64,000 nt of DNA from Pseudomonas sp. GV085 (GTDB lineage Bacteria > Pseudomonadota > Gammaproteobacteria > Pseudomonadales > Pseudomonadaceae): positions 41,435 through 105,434 of the forward strand of contig NZ_QAOV01000019.1 of NCBI RefSeq assembly GCF_003050925.1. Direction: 5' to 3'. Below the pieces are notes generated by a model, which was not told the DNA's origin, made no database searches, and saw only the letters and a program-made list of their open reading frames with translations. The number at the start of each line of letters is the position of its first letter. Position 1 is the first letter of the stretch. This document shows, piece by piece, positions 46,623-54,921 of the stretch. The position numbers and the translations under genes were made by a program.

Positions 46623-46838
46623 TCATTTATGCATCGGGTCATTCCAGAACGGTTTGATCGACTCGTTCTCCACATCCGCACGGCTCATGCCGATGTCCTT
46701 GAGTGCTTCGTCGCTCAAGCTCGCCAGCATTTCGCGCTCGCGATGCAGTTCGTACCAGCGGCTGACCTTGTGCAGCAGATCGGATATCACGTGAATCGAG
46801 TGTTTTTCTGCACCGTGGAATTCATGTTGACCTTTCAT
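46623..46838 (-). CDS. DUF1127 small protein
   Basis: A 71-residue protein with the DUF1127 core SRWYELHREREMLASLSDEA followed by LKDIGMSRADVENE. Related short Arg-rich proteins in other bacteria affect RNA metabolism and phosphate or nutrient adaptation, but the function here is unknown. GGAGGGCAAC precedes the ATG. It is divergent from a LysR regulator gene that may control it. Confidence 0.87.
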   Translation of the reverse strand: MKGQHEFHGAEKHSIHVISDLLHKVSRWYELHREREMLASLSDEALKDIGMSRADVENESIKPFWNDPMHK

Positions 46839-46933
46839 CTTGTTGCCCTCCGTTTGGATGGCTCCAGTCTCGCGCCGGGTCTAAGATCAATCCAACGAAT
46901 GTTTCTGATGTCACATATCTCGGAGATTGATGG

Positions 46934-47788
46934 ATGTCTGCCTACCCGAGTATCGATACCGAAGTGTTGCGCACCTTCGTCGCCATCGCCGACCAGGGCG
47001 GCTTTACCCGCGCCGGTGAAATGGTCAACCGTACCCAGTCAGCCGTCAGCATGCAGATGAAACGGCTGGAAGAAGATGTGCTGCAGCGCCAGTTGTTCCA
47101 GCGCGACGGGCGGCAGGTGCGGCTGACGGCCGAAGGCCAGGTGTTGCTGGGCTATGCGCGACGGATCCTCAAGCTGCACAGCGAAGTGTTCAACACCCTG
47201 CGCGAACCCGACATGGTCGGCACTGTGCGCATCGGCACGCCGGACGATTATGTGATGCGGTTCCTCCCGGGGATTCTGCGCCGATTTGCCCAGTCCTACC
47301 CGCTGATTCAGATCGAGGTGCACTGCGAATCATCCAAACAACTGCTGATGCGCCAGGACCTGGACCTGTCCATCGTGACCCGCGAACCGGGCAGCGAAAT
47401 CGGCCAACTGTTGCGCAAGGAGCGTTTTGTCTGGGCCGAGGCGCAATGCTACAGCGCCCATGAACAGACGCCGTTGCCGCTGGCGATGTTCAACAGTGAT
47501 TGCTTCTGCCGCCTGTGGGCCTGTAATGCACTCGATGCCATGGGTCGCGATTACCGGGTGGCGTACAACAGCGACAGCCTGTCGGCGATCATGGCGGTGG
47601 TCAGCGCCGGCCTGGCCGTCACCGCGCAACTTGAAAGCCTGATTACCACGGACATGCGCATCCTCGGTGAGGCCGAGGATCTGCCGCTGCTGCCCGAGGC
47701 CAGCATCATGCTCGTGCGCAACCTGCATAACCCGTCGCCGATCACCGAGTGTCTGGCCGAGCACATTGTCGAAGGTTTCAAACCTTGA
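46934..47788 (+). CDS. LysR-family transcriptional regulator
   Basis: A 284-residue LysR protein with the N-terminal winged helix (LRTFVAIADQGGFTRAGEMV, then SAVSMQMKRLEEDV) and a C-terminal effector domain. It lies divergent from the DUF1127 gene, and its 3' end overlaps the convergent TauE/SafE permease gene by 11 bases. LysR proteins usually control the divergent neighbour. Its ligand is unknown. Confidence 0.87.
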   Translation: MSAYPSIDTEVLRTFVAIADQGGFTRAGEMVNRTQSAVSMQMKRLEEDVLQRQLFQRDGRQVRLTAEGQVLLGYARRILKLHSEVFNTLREPDMVGTVRIGTPDDYVMRFLPGILRRFAQSYPLIQIEVHCESSKQLLMRQDLDLSIVTREPGSEIGQLLRKERFVWAEAQCYSAHEQTPLPLAMFNSDCFCRLWACNALDAMGRDYRVAYNSDSLSAIMAVVSAGLAVTAQLESLITTDMRILGEAEDLPLLPEASIMLVRNLHNPSPITECLAEHIVEGFKP

Positions 47789-48527
47789 AGGCGAGCATCG
47801 CCGAACAGAACACCAGGAACCCGCAAAACAGCCCGCGCAGCAGCCGCTCCGGCAATGCGTGGGCAACCTTCACGCCCCAACTGATGCTCATCAGCCCGCC
47901 GACCGCCAAGGGTAAGCCGATCACCCAACTGACCTGATGGTGCACGGCGTAAGTCACCAGCGTCACTCCGGTACTCGGCAAGGCCAGCGCCAACGACAAC
48001 CCCTGCGCAACCACCTGGCTGGTGCCGAACAGGCTGGTCAGCACCGGCGTCGCCACCACCGCGCCCCCCACGCCGAACAACCCGCCCATCGTGCCGGATG
48101 CAGCGCCAAGCACGCCAAGCCAGGGCCATGAATAGTTCATCTGCGAAACCGGCGCAGCACTGGCGGCGAACATGCGAACGAGGTTGTACGCCGACAGTGC
48201 GACCAGAAACGCGACAAAACCTATGCGCATGGTTTGCGCATCAATGCCCACCGCCCAGATCGACCCGAGCCAGGCGAAGCAGAACCCCATGATGGCCAGC
48301 GGTAGCGCGTGGCGCAGCTCGATCCGGTTGCGCTGATGATAGCGCCACAGCGCCAGCATCACGTTCGGCACCACCATCACCAGTGCTGTGCCTTGGGCAA
48401 TCTGCTGATCGAGCCCAAACAGCACGCCCAGCAGCGGAATGGCGATCAGGCCGCCGCCGATGCCAAACAACCCGCCGAGCGTGCCCAAGGCAGCGCCGAA
48501 CGCCAGATACATCAAGAACTCAATCAC
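47778..48527 (-). CDS. TauE/SafE-family sulfite/organosulfonate exporter
   Basis: A 249-residue membrane protein with about 8 hydrophobic helices and the repeated family motif GGLFGIGGGLIAIPLLGVLF near the N-terminus, echoed by GGLFGVGGAVVATPVL in the second half. The family exports sulfite, sulfoacetate or similar anions, or imports them. No sulfonate metabolism genes are adjacent, so the substrate is unknown. It is flanked by two LysR genes. Confidence 0.88.
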   Translation of the reverse strand: MIEFLMYLAFGAALGTLGGLFGIGGGLIAIPLLGVLFGLDQQIAQGTALVMVVPNVMLALWRYHQRNRIELRHALPLAIMGFCFAWLGSIWAVGIDAQTMRIGFVAFLVALSAYNLVRMFAASAAPVSQMNYSWPWLGVLGAASGTMGGLFGVGGAVVATPVLTSLFGTSQVVAQGLSLALALPSTGVTLVTYAVHHQVSWVIGLPLAVGGLMSISWGVKVAHALPERLLRGLFCGFLVFCSAMLAFKV

Positions 48528-48638
48528 AGCATTTTCCCCGTTGCCGTCAGGCCTTTGATCCTACGCAGTTGCTTGTGGCGCGGAAACGCACAGCGACGCA
48601 CAATGGCTGTGCCAAATTCGCACAAGCGCAAACCTGCC

Positions 48639-49595
48639 ATGAACCCCAATCAACTGACCGACCAACTGGCTTTGTTCCTCGACGTGCTGGAAACCGGCAG
48701 TTTTTCCGCCGCCTCGCGCCGTCATCCGCTGACCCCTTCGGCCGTCGCACGGCGTATCGACAGCCTGGAAAGCGCGGTCGGCAGTCAATTGTTCCTGCGC
48801 AGCACGCATGCAGTACGCGCCACCCCGGCGGGATTGGCCTTTGCCGAGCGAGCACGGCGGATCGTCGCCGAGTTGCGCCTGGCCCGGGCCGAGGCGGTAT
48901 CCCTGAGCAGCGTGCCGGAAGGTCTGATTCGTATCGATGCACCAGCAGCCTTTGGGCGCCGGCATCTGGCACCGGTGATTGCCGATTTCCTCATGCTCTA
49001 TCCCGGGCTCGATGTGCAATTGCACTTGATCGACAGTTTCGTCGACATGCAGGGACAGAACCTCGGCAAGGTCGATCTGGTGCTGCGCGCCGGCCAAATG
49101 GCCGACACCCGACTGGTGGCCACGCCGCTGGCGAGCATCGTGCGCATCGCCTGCGCCAGCCCTGAGTATTTGCGGTGTCGCGGCGTACCGACCGATCCGT
49201 CACAACTGAATGAACACGACGGACTCGATTGGGATGGCCTGGCCCCGCTATTCGCCTGGCGCTTCGAGCGGGATGGGCAAATGCAGCTGCACCGGCCGGC
49301 GCGGGTCCGCATGAGCGCCAACAATGCCGAGGCACTGGTCTGCGGCGCGCTGGCCGGACTGGGTATCGCGCACCTGCCAACCTGGCTGGCCAGCGAGTAC
49401 CTGTTGCGGGGTGAGTTGCTGCCGTTGTTCTGCGAAAGCGGCCTGCCGAAACCTGAAAGCGCCGGCATCTATGCCTTGCGCCTGGAACAACAACCCAACT
49501 CCCGCAGTCGCTTGTTGCTGGAGTACCTGAAAACCCGCTTCAGCCCGGTTCCACCCTGGGATCTGCTGCTGCAAACCCATTTGCAACAGCATTGA
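48639..49595 (+). CDS. LysR-family transcriptional regulator
   Basis: A 318-residue LysR regulator. The helix-turn-helix is FLDVLETGSFSAASRRHPLT followed by PSAVARRIDSLESAVG. The start at 48639 is chosen because the LysR domain begins there; the frame extends upstream as the shadow of the divergent permease. It starts 112 bp from the divergent TauE/SafE gene, so it may regulate that exporter. Confidence 0.87.
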   Translation: MNPNQLTDQLALFLDVLETGSFSAASRRHPLTPSAVARRIDSLESAVGSQLFLRSTHAVRATPAGLAFAERARRIVAELRLARAEAVSLSSVPEGLIRIDAPAAFGRRHLAPVIADFLMLYPGLDVQLHLIDSFVDMQGQNLGKVDLVLRAGQMADTRLVATPLASIVRIACASPEYLRCRGVPTDPSQLNEHDGLDWDGLAPLFAWRFERDGQMQLHRPARVRMSANNAEALVCGALAGLGIAHLPTWLASEYLLRGELLPLFCESGLPKPESAGIYALRLEQQPNSRSRLLLEYLKTRFSPVPPWDLLLQTHLQQH

Positions 49596-49597
49596 TC

Positions 49598-49612
49598 AAA
49601 TTTATCTGGCGC
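49598..49612. promoter_or_regulatory. Candidate operator upstream of ohrR
   Basis: AAATTTATCTGGCGC lies 51 bp before the ohrR start and differs at one base from AAATTTATCTTGCGC upstream of ohr. A shared OhrR site for self-repression and ohr control is inferred. Confidence 0.5.
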
Positions 49613-49662
49613 ATTAAAGATTCGCCCGCTAGATTCTTAGGATCACAGATCAAGGCTTCGAC

Positions 49663-50124
49663 ATGACCACCGAGCGCAACACCCCGGACAACTGCGACAA
49701 CCTGCTGCTGGACAATCAGGCCTGCTTCGCCCTGCATTCCACTTCGCTGATGATGACCAAGGTCTACAAACCCTTGCTGCAAGCGCTGGGCCTGACCTAC
49801 CCGCAATACCTGGCGATGATGGTGTTGTGGGAACGGGACGGTTTGACCGTAGGCGAAATCAGCACGCGGTTGCTGACCGATCCAGGCTCGTTGACGCCGC
49901 TGCTCAAGCGCCTGGAAGCCGAAGGCTTGCTCAGCCGCACCCGCAGCCGCGAGGACGAGCGTGTGGTGATCGTCGAACTCACCGAGCAGGGCCGAGCCTT
50001 GCGCGACAAGGCCCGGGATATCCCCCAGTGCATCCTCGGCGCTAGCGGAATGACGCTGGAGCGCCTGCAAAACCTGCAAGCGGAGCTACAAGAACTGCGT
50101 CGTCACCTGCAAGACAGCCTCTGA
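49663..50124 (+). CDS. ohrR: Organic hydroperoxide-responsive repressor OhrR
   Basis: A 153-residue MarR-family regulator. The peroxide-sensing cysteine is Cys21 in LLLDNQACFALHSTSLMM, and the winged helix reads GEISTRLLTDPGSLTPLLKR. It lies upstream of ohr in the same direction, separated by a REP doublet and an operator-like region. Oxidation of the cysteine should release it from DNA and induce ohr. The gpx-linked homologue at 34067 is the same length but has different predicted sites. Confidence 0.9.
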   Translation: MTTERNTPDNCDNLLLDNQACFALHSTSLMMTKVYKPLLQALGLTYPQYLAMMVLWERDGLTVGEISTRLLTDPGSLTPLLKRLEAEGLLSRTRSREDERVVIVELTEQGRALRDKARDIPQCILGASGMTLERLQNLQAELQELRRHLQDSL

Positions 50125-50148
50125 CTTCAAGACCAACAAAGCCCCCCT

Positions 50149-50236
50149 GTGGGAGCGAGCCTGCTCGCGATGGCAATGTCACATTCAACCTCTACGTTGA
50201 CTGACACACCGCCATCGCGAGCAGGCTCGCTCCCAC
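50149..50236. repeat. REP doublet
   Basis: Perfect 26-base arms, 50149-50174 and 50211-50236, around a 36-base spacer. It lies in the gap between ohrR and ohr; the rest of that gap, 50237-50470, is AT-rich and carries the ohr operator candidates and no gene. Confidence 0.92.
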
Positions 50237-50365
50237 ATTTGTTTTGCGCGGGACCGAAAAATCGAGTTCGCCACATCTTCTTGAAAAATCCTCCTCGATA
50301 GCTCTAATTCAACACTTCCAGCCAAAACGCCCCCGCTGCCTTTTCGTTTTTTCAAATTTCTTTGA

Positions 50366-50413
50366 AAATTTATCTTGCGCGCAAAATATTAGCGATATAC
50401 ATTTATCTCGCAC
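50366..50413. promoter_or_regulatory. Candidate OhrR operator region of ohr
   Basis: AAATTTATCTTGCGC at 50366 and CATTTATCTCGCAC at 50400 share a core with the sequence before ohrR (TTTATCTnGCrC). GCGCGCAAA pieces at about 50378 and 50421 could form the opposite half-sites. Placement just before ohr fits peroxide-responsive repression. Confidence 0.5.
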
Positions 50414-50470
50414 TTACTTAGCGCGCAAACATTTAGCGCAAAAAACAAAACCCCGAACGAGGCCTTCACC

Positions 50471-50890
50471 ATGCAAACTCTCTACACCGCAATCGCAACT
50501 TCCACCGGTGGCCGTGACGGTCGTGCGGTTTCCAGCGACAACATCCTCGACGTCAAACTCGCCACCCCGAAAGAACTCGGCGGCGCCGGCGGCGCAGCCA
50601 CCAACCCTGAGCAACTGTTCGCCGCCGGCTACTCCGCCTGCTTCATCGGCGCCCTGAAATTCGCGGCCAGCCAGACCAAACGCAGCATCCCGAACGACGC
50701 CTCGATCACCGCCCATGTCGGCATCGGCCAGATTCCTGGCGGCTTCGGTCTGGACATCGACCTGCACATCAGCCTGCCGGGTCTTGAACAAGCCGACGCA
50801 CAAGCACTGGTCGACGCGGCCCACCAGGTCTGCCCGTACTCCAACGCCACCCGTGGCAACGTCGATGTGCGTCTGCACGTAACCGTCTAA
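50471..50890 (+). CDS. ohr: Organic hydroperoxide resistance protein Ohr
   Basis: A 139-residue OsmC/Ohr-family peroxidase with the two redox cysteines Cys57 (AAGYSACFIGALK) and Cys121 (AAHQVCPYSNATRGN). It reduces organic peroxides with lipoylated proteins as donor. The ohrR-ohr arrangement is the standard one, though a REP doublet lies between them. The esterase gene follows 34 bp later. Confidence 0.94.
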   Translation: MQTLYTAIATSTGGRDGRAVSSDNILDVKLATPKELGGAGGAATNPEQLFAAGYSACFIGALKFAASQTKRSIPNDASITAHVGIGQIPGGFGLDIDLHISLPGLEQADAQALVDAAHQVCPYSNATRGNVDVRLHVTV

Positions 50891-50924
50891 GCGCTGACTA
50901 CCCAGGCCCGAACAGGAAACGAAC

Positions 50925-51938
50925 ATGAACACTTTCAGCAAAGTCTTGACCGGTACCCTTCTCGTCTTGTCCATCAGCAACGCGTTCGCAGGCACCGGGG
51001 TTGAACACAACACCCAGGCGTTCCTCGACGTTCTGAACGCCGGTACCGGCAAGCCGATGGAGCAAATGACGCCCGCCGAGGCCCGCGCCGTTCTGGTAGG
51101 CGCGCAGGCCGGGGTGAAGCTGACACTGCCAAAAGCCGATGTCAGCCAGAAGACCATTCAAGTCGACGGCCAACCGATCAGCCTGACCATCGTCCGGCCG
51201 GCCGGGGTCAAGGGTGAGCTGCCGGTGTTCATGTTCTTCCACGGCGGTGGCTGGGTACTGGGAGATTTCCCGACCCACGAGCGGCTGGTACGTGACCTGG
51301 TGACAGGTTCGGGTGCAGCAGCCGTCTTCGTGAACTACACGCCGTCGCCGGAGGCGCATTACCCGGTGGCGATCAACCAGGCTTACGCCGCGACCCGTTG
51401 GGTGGCCGAGCACGGTAAAGAGATCAACGTCGATGGCAAGCGCCTGGCGGTAGCCGGCAACAGTGTCGGCGGCAACATGGCGGCGGTGGTTGCGCTGATG
51501 GCCAAGGATAAGGGCACACCGGCGATCAAGTTCCAGGTGCTGCTGTGGCCGGTGACTGATGCCAACTTCGAAACGGCGTCCTACAACCAGTTTGCCGAGG
51601 GGCACTTCCTCACCAGGAACATGATGAAGTGGTTCTGGGACAACTACACCACCGATGCCAATCAACGGAACGAGATCTACGCCTCACCACTGCGCGCGAC
51701 CACCGCCCAGTTGAAAGGACTGCCTCCAGCGCTGGTGCAGACCGCCGGAGCCGACGTGTTGCGCGACGAAGGTGAAGCCTACGCCCGCAAACTCGATGAA
51801 GCCGGTGTGCCGGTGACCTCGGTTCGCTACAACGGCCTGATCCACGACTACGGTTTGCTCAACGTAGTGAGCCAGGTGCCGGCGGTGCGTTCGGCGATGT
51901 TGCAGGCGTCTGAAGAACTGAAACAGCACTTGAAATAA
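50925..51938 (+). CDS. Secreted alpha/beta hydrolase (HSL-type esterase)
   Basis: A 337-residue hydrolase. The first 22 residues form a signal peptide (LLVLSISNAFA), so it is probably periplasmic. HGGG at 106-109 is the oxyanion motif, and the nucleophile Ser180 lies in GNSVGG rather than the usual GDSAGG. It starts 34 bp after ohr and may be co-transcribed and induced with it. The substrate is unknown. Confidence 0.85.
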   Translation: MNTFSKVLTGTLLVLSISNAFAGTGVEHNTQAFLDVLNAGTGKPMEQMTPAEARAVLVGAQAGVKLTLPKADVSQKTIQVDGQPISLTIVRPAGVKGELPVFMFFHGGGWVLGDFPTHERLVRDLVTGSGAAAVFVNYTPSPEAHYPVAINQAYAATRWVAEHGKEINVDGKRLAVAGNSVGGNMAAVVALMAKDKGTPAIKFQVLLWPVTDANFETASYNQFAEGHFLTRNMMKWFWDNYTTDANQRNEIYASPLRATTAQLKGLPPALVQTAGADVLRDEGEAYARKLDEAGVPVTSVRYNGLIHDYGLLNVVSQVPAVRSAMLQASEELKQHLK

Positions 51939-51948
51939 CACCGCCCAA

Positions 51949-52050
51949 CTGTAGGAGCGAGCCTGCTCGCGATGGACGCCCAGACAACGCGGGCATTCAG
52001 GAAGCTCGCGTTATCGTTAACGCCCATCGCGAGCAGGCTCGCTCCTACAG
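51949..52050. repeat. REP doublet, GTAGGAGCGAGCC variant
   Basis: Perfect 27-base arms, 51949-51975 and 52024-52050, starting CTGTAGGAGCGAGCCTGCTC. It lies between the convergent esterase and efp. Confidence 0.92.
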
Positions 52051-52076
52051 GAGAACTGGATGTTTCATCCAGGCAC

Positions 52077-52107
52077 AAAAAAGCCCGACTCAATGGTCGG
52101 GCTTTTT
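52077..52107. terminator. Bidirectional terminator
   Basis: AAAAAGCCCGAC pairs with GTCGGGCTTTTT around a short loop, between the esterase gene and efp. Confidence 0.85.
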
Positions 52108-52124
52108 CATTCCTGAAGCTGTGC

Positions 52125-52694
52125 TTATTTGGCACGGCCTTTGTAGGAACCGCCTTCGCGGGTATCGATCTCGATCATGTCGCCGATTTCGATGAAGTCA
52201 GCAACCGACAGCTCGGTACCGTTCTTCAGTTTGGCAGGCTTCATTACCTTGCCGGAAGTGTCGCCGCGAGCGGAACCTTCGGTGTAGTCAACCTGACGCA
52301 CGATGGTGGTCGGCAGCTCTACGGAAACCAGACGCTCTTCGAAGAAGATCGCTTCGCAAACATCGGTCATGCCTTCTTCAACGAAAGGCAGAACGGCTTC
52401 GATGTCTTCAGCGTTCAGCTCGTACATGGTGTAGTCGGTGGTGTCCATGAACGTGTAGGTATCGCCGCTGATGAAGGACAGGGTCGCTTCTTTGCGGTCG
52501 AGGATTACGTCGTCCAGTTTGTCGTCGGCGCTGTAAACGATCTCGGTCTTGTAACCGGTCAGCAGGTTCTTCAGCTTGGTCTTCATGATCGCGCTGTTAC
52601 GACCGGACTTGGTGAATTCAGCTTTCTGAACCAGCCAAGGATCGTTTTCGAGACGAATCACGGTCCCGGGTTTCAGTTCTTTACCAGTTTTCAT
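52125..52694 (-). CDS. efp: Elongation factor P
   Basis: A 189-residue EF-P with KOW and two OB domains (MKTGKELKPGTVIRLENDPW). The residue at the tip of the first domain is Arg32 in EFTKSGRNSA, not the lysine of E. coli. Arg32 is the site rhamnosylated by EarP, whose gene lies just upstream. EF-P relieves ribosome stalling at polyproline stretches. The two genes lie 48 bp apart on the same strand. Confidence 0.95.
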   Translation of the reverse strand: MKTGKELKPGTVIRLENDPWLVQKAEFTKSGRNSAIMKTKLKNLLTGYKTEIVYSADDKLDDVILDRKEATLSFISGDTYTFMDTTDYTMYELNAEDIEAVLPFVEEGMTDVCEAIFFEERLVSVELPTTIVRQVDYTEGSARGDTSGKVMKPAKLKNGTELSVADFIEIGDMIEIDTREGGSYKGRAK

Positions 52695-52742
52695 TGCGAA
52701 TATCCGAATTTGGATGGGATTTACAAAAATCTAGGCCGCGTA

Positions 52743-53885
52743 TCATATCCAATTTCCATAAAACTGTACCAGCGCCGTGGCAAGATCGGCCTGCAAGGCC
52801 TGCTCCAGACACCACGCCTCGGCGTGTTTTTCCAGCTCTGGCCAGTGTTTACGGGTGAATTGCCAGTGGTCGGCCATTTTCTCACCGGCGTTCCACGCGC
52901 GCCAGAGACCGCTGATCGCCTCCCGTGCAGGTTCAGAAAGCCCCTTTATATAGACTTCGAGGAAGGCCTCGAGTTTGTCCAGATGGATATCTTCTTCCTG
53001 CCGGTAGATGTGCCAGAGAAATGGCCGGCCGGCCCATTGAGCGCGCACAAAGGAGTCTTCGCCGCGCACGGCATTGAAATCGCAACACCACAGCAACAAG
53101 TCGTACTGGTCCTGGCGGACGAACGGCAGCACTTGCACGGTCAAGGCATCACGCACATGCACCGCACCGGCCGCCAAACCCTCCATACCGAGCCAACGTT
53201 CTACGTCGCCGAGAATCCGCCCTTCCGGCACCAGCAGATGAGTGGTCGTCGAATCGCCTGCCATCCCATCGAGCCAACTGCTCAAACCGGTATTTTCGTA
53301 GGCAAACAATGAGATCATCTGTGCGCCGGGTGCAGGATCAATCCCCAAACCTTGCAGGAATTCTCTTTGAGCCTGCGGGTTTTGCTGAAATTGCCGACGA
53401 CGCTCAAGCAACCCGCGCTCACGTAACAACCCCCCAGTGCCCTTCTGGAACCCCGGAAAGAAAAAGAACTTCTGCACGCTTTTGTATTTCACCGAGGGCA
53501 AACCGTGGCAGCCGATGACCCAGTCCTCGGCACTCAGGTAATCGAGGTTCATCCACAGCGGCGTTTTTTCCCGCTCGGCCATGGCCTCCATATAGGCGCT
53601 CGGCAACTGGCAGGCAAATGCAGCAATCACCACATCGGCGGCTTCGGTCGGCTGCCACTCGGCGGGCCATTGGCGCACTTCGACGTCTTGCTGCCACTGC
53701 TGCACAGCATGGATGTCGATTTCCGGGCACAGGCGCTCGAACGCTCGCAGATCATCGACCCACAGACGCACCGCCACTCCATGCTCGGCCACCAGTTGCC
53801 GGGCCAGTCGCCAGGTCACGCCGATGTCGCCGAAGTTGTCGACCACGGTGCAAAAAATATCCCAGCGGGTTTTTATTTCAGGCAT
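52743..53885 (-). CDS. earP: EF-P arginine rhamnosyltransferase EarP
   Basis: A 380-residue GT-B glycosyltransferase. It opens with WDIFCTVVDNFGDIGVTWRL, the EarP signature including the Asp that is thought to act as base; SLFAYENTGLSSWLDGMA and LPFVRQDQYDLLLWCCDFN follow. It transfers rhamnose from dTDP-rhamnose to Arg32 of EF-P, needed for full EF-P activity. It precedes efp in the same operon. Confidence 0.94.
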   Translation of the reverse strand: MPEIKTRWDIFCTVVDNFGDIGVTWRLARQLVAEHGVAVRLWVDDLRAFERLCPEIDIHAVQQWQQDVEVRQWPAEWQPTEAADVVIAAFACQLPSAYMEAMAEREKTPLWMNLDYLSAEDWVIGCHGLPSVKYKSVQKFFFFPGFQKGTGGLLRERGLLERRRQFQQNPQAQREFLQGLGIDPAPGAQMISLFAYENTGLSSWLDGMAGDSTTTHLLVPEGRILGDVERWLGMEGLAAGAVHVRDALTVQVLPFVRQDQYDLLLWCCDFNAVRGEDSFVRAQWAGRPFLWHIYRQEEDIHLDKLEAFLEVYIKGLSEPAREAISGLWRAWNAGEKMADHWQFTRKHWPELEKHAEAWCLEQALQADLATALVQFYGNWI

Positions 53886-54009
53886 TGCAGGCTCCCGTTG
53901 GCAAAGGCGCCGATTGTCCGCATAAATTACCCCGTACAGAAGAGCCGACGGCGATTATTCTTCATGCGACAATCGCCACTCGCCAGTGACCTTTCGCCAA
54001 GAGGCAACC

Positions 54010-54420
54010 ATGCCCCACCGCCCCACTCCGCGCCGTTCTTTCCCGATCAGCCTCAACGCCCTGCAACTGACCGGCAGCATCGCCCTGGGCATATGGCTGG
54101 GATTCATTGCCATTGTGCTGACCTGCTGGCTCGCTTCGCGCCTGCTTTTCAGCGAACAATTGGCATCTGTGGCGGCAGCTGTGGAACAACTGGCCAAACC
54201 ACCGGTGGTGACTCAACCAGTGCCGGACATCGCGCCACAGAGCCCGCTGTTCGAGCAATATGAAGAAAATCTGCGCAAGAACGAGCAGCGGCAACGGCTC
54301 GATCAGGCGCGCAGCAGCGGTCGCAACCTGTCCAACCCAAGCTGTCAGTTCTGGCTGCAACAGGACCGGACTGCACCCAGCGAAAAAAGCCGCGCCAACG
54401 TCCAGCAATTCTGCGATTGA
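54010..54420 (+). CDS. Small membrane-anchored protein of unknown function
   Basis: A 136-residue protein with one N-terminal membrane helix (GIWLGFIAIVLTCWLASRLL) and a charged C-terminal region with two cysteines (PSCQFW and FCD). AAGAGGCAACC precedes ATG 54010; an earlier in-frame start at 53986 lacks a good site. No domain is recognised. It is 2 bp upstream of the GreA-like gene and probably co-transcribed. Confidence 0.7.
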   Translation: MPHRPTPRRSFPISLNALQLTGSIALGIWLGFIAIVLTCWLASRLLFSEQLASVAAAVEQLAKPPVVTQPVPDIAPQSPLFEQYEENLRKNEQRQRLDQARSSGRNLSNPSCQFWLQQDRTAPSEKSRANVQQFCD

Positions 54421-54422
54421 TC

Positions 54423-54905
54423 ATGAATAAGCATACCGTCCACCAACTGATTCTCGATAAGCTGCGGATCGATCTCGACATCTCTGAACGGGCCGCACAA
54501 ACCGCCTACGAAACGGCGACCCATGAAGAAAACATCGCCGAGAACAAATACGACACCCTGGGGCTGGAAGCCTCCTATCTCGCGGCAGGACAAGCCAGGC
54601 GGGTCGAGGAAATTCGCCAGTCACTGAGCCTCTGCCAGAACCTGGCCCTGCGCCCGTATGACGATCAGCGGGGCATCGAAGTGGGCGCGCTGCTCGGGCT
54701 CGAGGACGAGAAGGGGCGCGAACAATGGCTGTTTCTTGCCCCCGATGCAGCCGGATTGAAGGTCGATCTGGTGGGGCAACTGATAACCGTCATCACCCCG
54801 CGCTCACCGCTGGGCAAAAGCCTGCTGGGCAAGTTCGAGGGCGATGAGGTGGAGATCATGGTGGCGGGCGCTCGGCAACAGTTCGCTGTCACCGAGGTGA
54901 TTTGA
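54423..54905 (+). CDS. GreA/GreB-family C-terminal domain protein
   Basis: A 160-residue protein. The N-terminal half is a coiled coil (YETATHEENIAENKYDTLGL) and the C-terminal half a GreA/B FKBP-like domain (RSPLGKSLLGKFEGDEVEIM). Gre factors rescue backtracked RNA polymerase, but this one may lack the acidic tip that GreA uses, so an Rnk-like or regulatory role is possible. The start follows the upstream gene's stop. Confidence 0.8.
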   Translation: MNKHTVHQLILDKLRIDLDISERAAQTAYETATHEENIAENKYDTLGLEASYLAAGQARRVEEIRQSLSLCQNLALRPYDDQRGIEVGALLGLEDEKGREQWLFLAPDAAGLKVDLVGQLITVITPRSPLGKSLLGKFEGDEVEIMVAGARQQFAVTEVI

Positions 54906-54921
54906 CCGGCAGGAAACGCTA

